The position numbers were made by a program, and so were the translations under genes. The notes under the pieces were generated by a model. The model saw only the letters and a list, made by a program, of their open reading frames with translations, did no database searches and was not told the DNA's origin. A stretch of 64,000 nucleotides of DNA from Gemella sp. (GTDB taxonomy: Bacteria; Bacillota; Bacilli; Staphylococcales; Gemellaceae), in NCBI GenBank assembly GCA_030529855.1, contig JAUMWC010000001.1, positions 94,823 through 158,822 of the forward strand. Reading direction: 5' to 3'. Positions 63,769 to 64,000 of the stretch are shown here, piece by piece; position 1 is the stretch's first letter; each line of letters begins with the position of its first letter.

Positions 63769-64000
63769 TAAATTTCTAAAATTGTCGCACCCCAAGTTAG
63801 TCCAGCTCCGAACCCAACTAGTAGCACCTTATCTCCACTTACTAATTTTTTCTCTTCTAGTGCTTCATCTAAAGCAATTGCTATACTAGCAGCACTTGTG
63901 TTCCCATATTTATTTAAGTTAATATAGAATTTTTCCTTGTCTTGTTTTAATTTTTTAGCAACAAAATCAATAATTCTCTTATTAGCTTGATGCGGGATAA
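63769..64000 (-). CDS. fabH: 3-oxoacyl-ACP synthase III FabH (3' end, 5' part beyond window)
   Basis: About 76 C-terminal residues are in the window, open at the right edge. The catalytic His-region IPHQANKRI and Asn in [15 protein letters not shown] are characteristic of FabH, and [14 protein letters not shown] is its usual end. Initiates fatty-acid synthesis by condensing acetyl-CoA with malonyl-ACP. Directly upstream of fabK. Confidence 0.93.

Overview
This is a low-GC, AT-rich Firmicutes chromosome segment. FabK-type fatty-acid synthesis, CodY, a PnpRS-like phosphate two-component system with Pst transport, three T-box leaders, a ComG pseudopilus operon and a YSIRK-signal surface protein together suggest a streptococcus-like coccus. 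Gemella is my best guess, from protein resemblance and a MurE substrate motif that is not the diaminopimelate type; this is inference without a database search. Nearly all genes lie on the minus strand, and no phage, insertion sequence or CRISPR array was found.

Layout. 1-3643: a very large repeat-containing surface adhesin, truncated at the left edge, whose promoter carries a run of nine G in the -35/-10 spacer. 3880-5036: an orphan PhnD-like lipoprotein and tRNA-Cys/tRNA-His. 5119-16042: a DedA-nicotinamidase fusion, an apparent murE-prfC-gtrA-HAD-secDF operon, and a Ca-type P-ATPase. 16177-20608: small hypothetical genes, a methyltransferase, a cluster of four small membrane proteins and an FMN reductase. 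20846-27195: pstSCAB-phoU plus response regulator and kinase, behind TTTACA direct repeats resembling Pho boxes. 27408-35690: a PepSY protein, tandem purine permeases, a sucrose operon (scrA-scrB-scrK) with LacI-type operators, an extremely acidic small protein and a rhomboid protease. 35779-39870: the comGA-GG competence operon. 40097-45172: tcdA, a probable 6S RNA, cinA, an SDR, a GNAT, trpS and a rhodanese. 45328-49613: two methionine operons, each behind a Met-specifier T-box and each with the same CodY-like motif at the same distance upstream of its -35. 50065-56694: a membrane protein, folD, plsY, a Phe T-box with pheST, and codY, which carries a CodY-like box in its own promoter. 56769-64000: trmFO, a FabT-like MarR regulator, birA and the fab cluster (fabZ, fabF, fabG, fabD, fabK, partial fabH).

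How it fits together. CodY is encoded near the methionine operons it probably helps control, so those operons would respond both to branched-chain amino acids/GTP and to uncharged tRNA-Met. The fab cluster lacks acpP and the acetyl-CoA carboxylase genes at their usual streptococcal positions. The FabT-like regulator lies downstream of birA instead of heading the cluster, and a palindrome just after its stop covers the trmFO promoter. Observations most worth following up are the G-tract promoter, the shared CodY-like/T-box architecture, the terminator-like hairpin abutting the comGA ribosome-binding site, coiled-coil tails on ComGF and ComGG, the DedA-nicotinamidase fusion, the small membrane-protein cluster and the hyperacidic protein.
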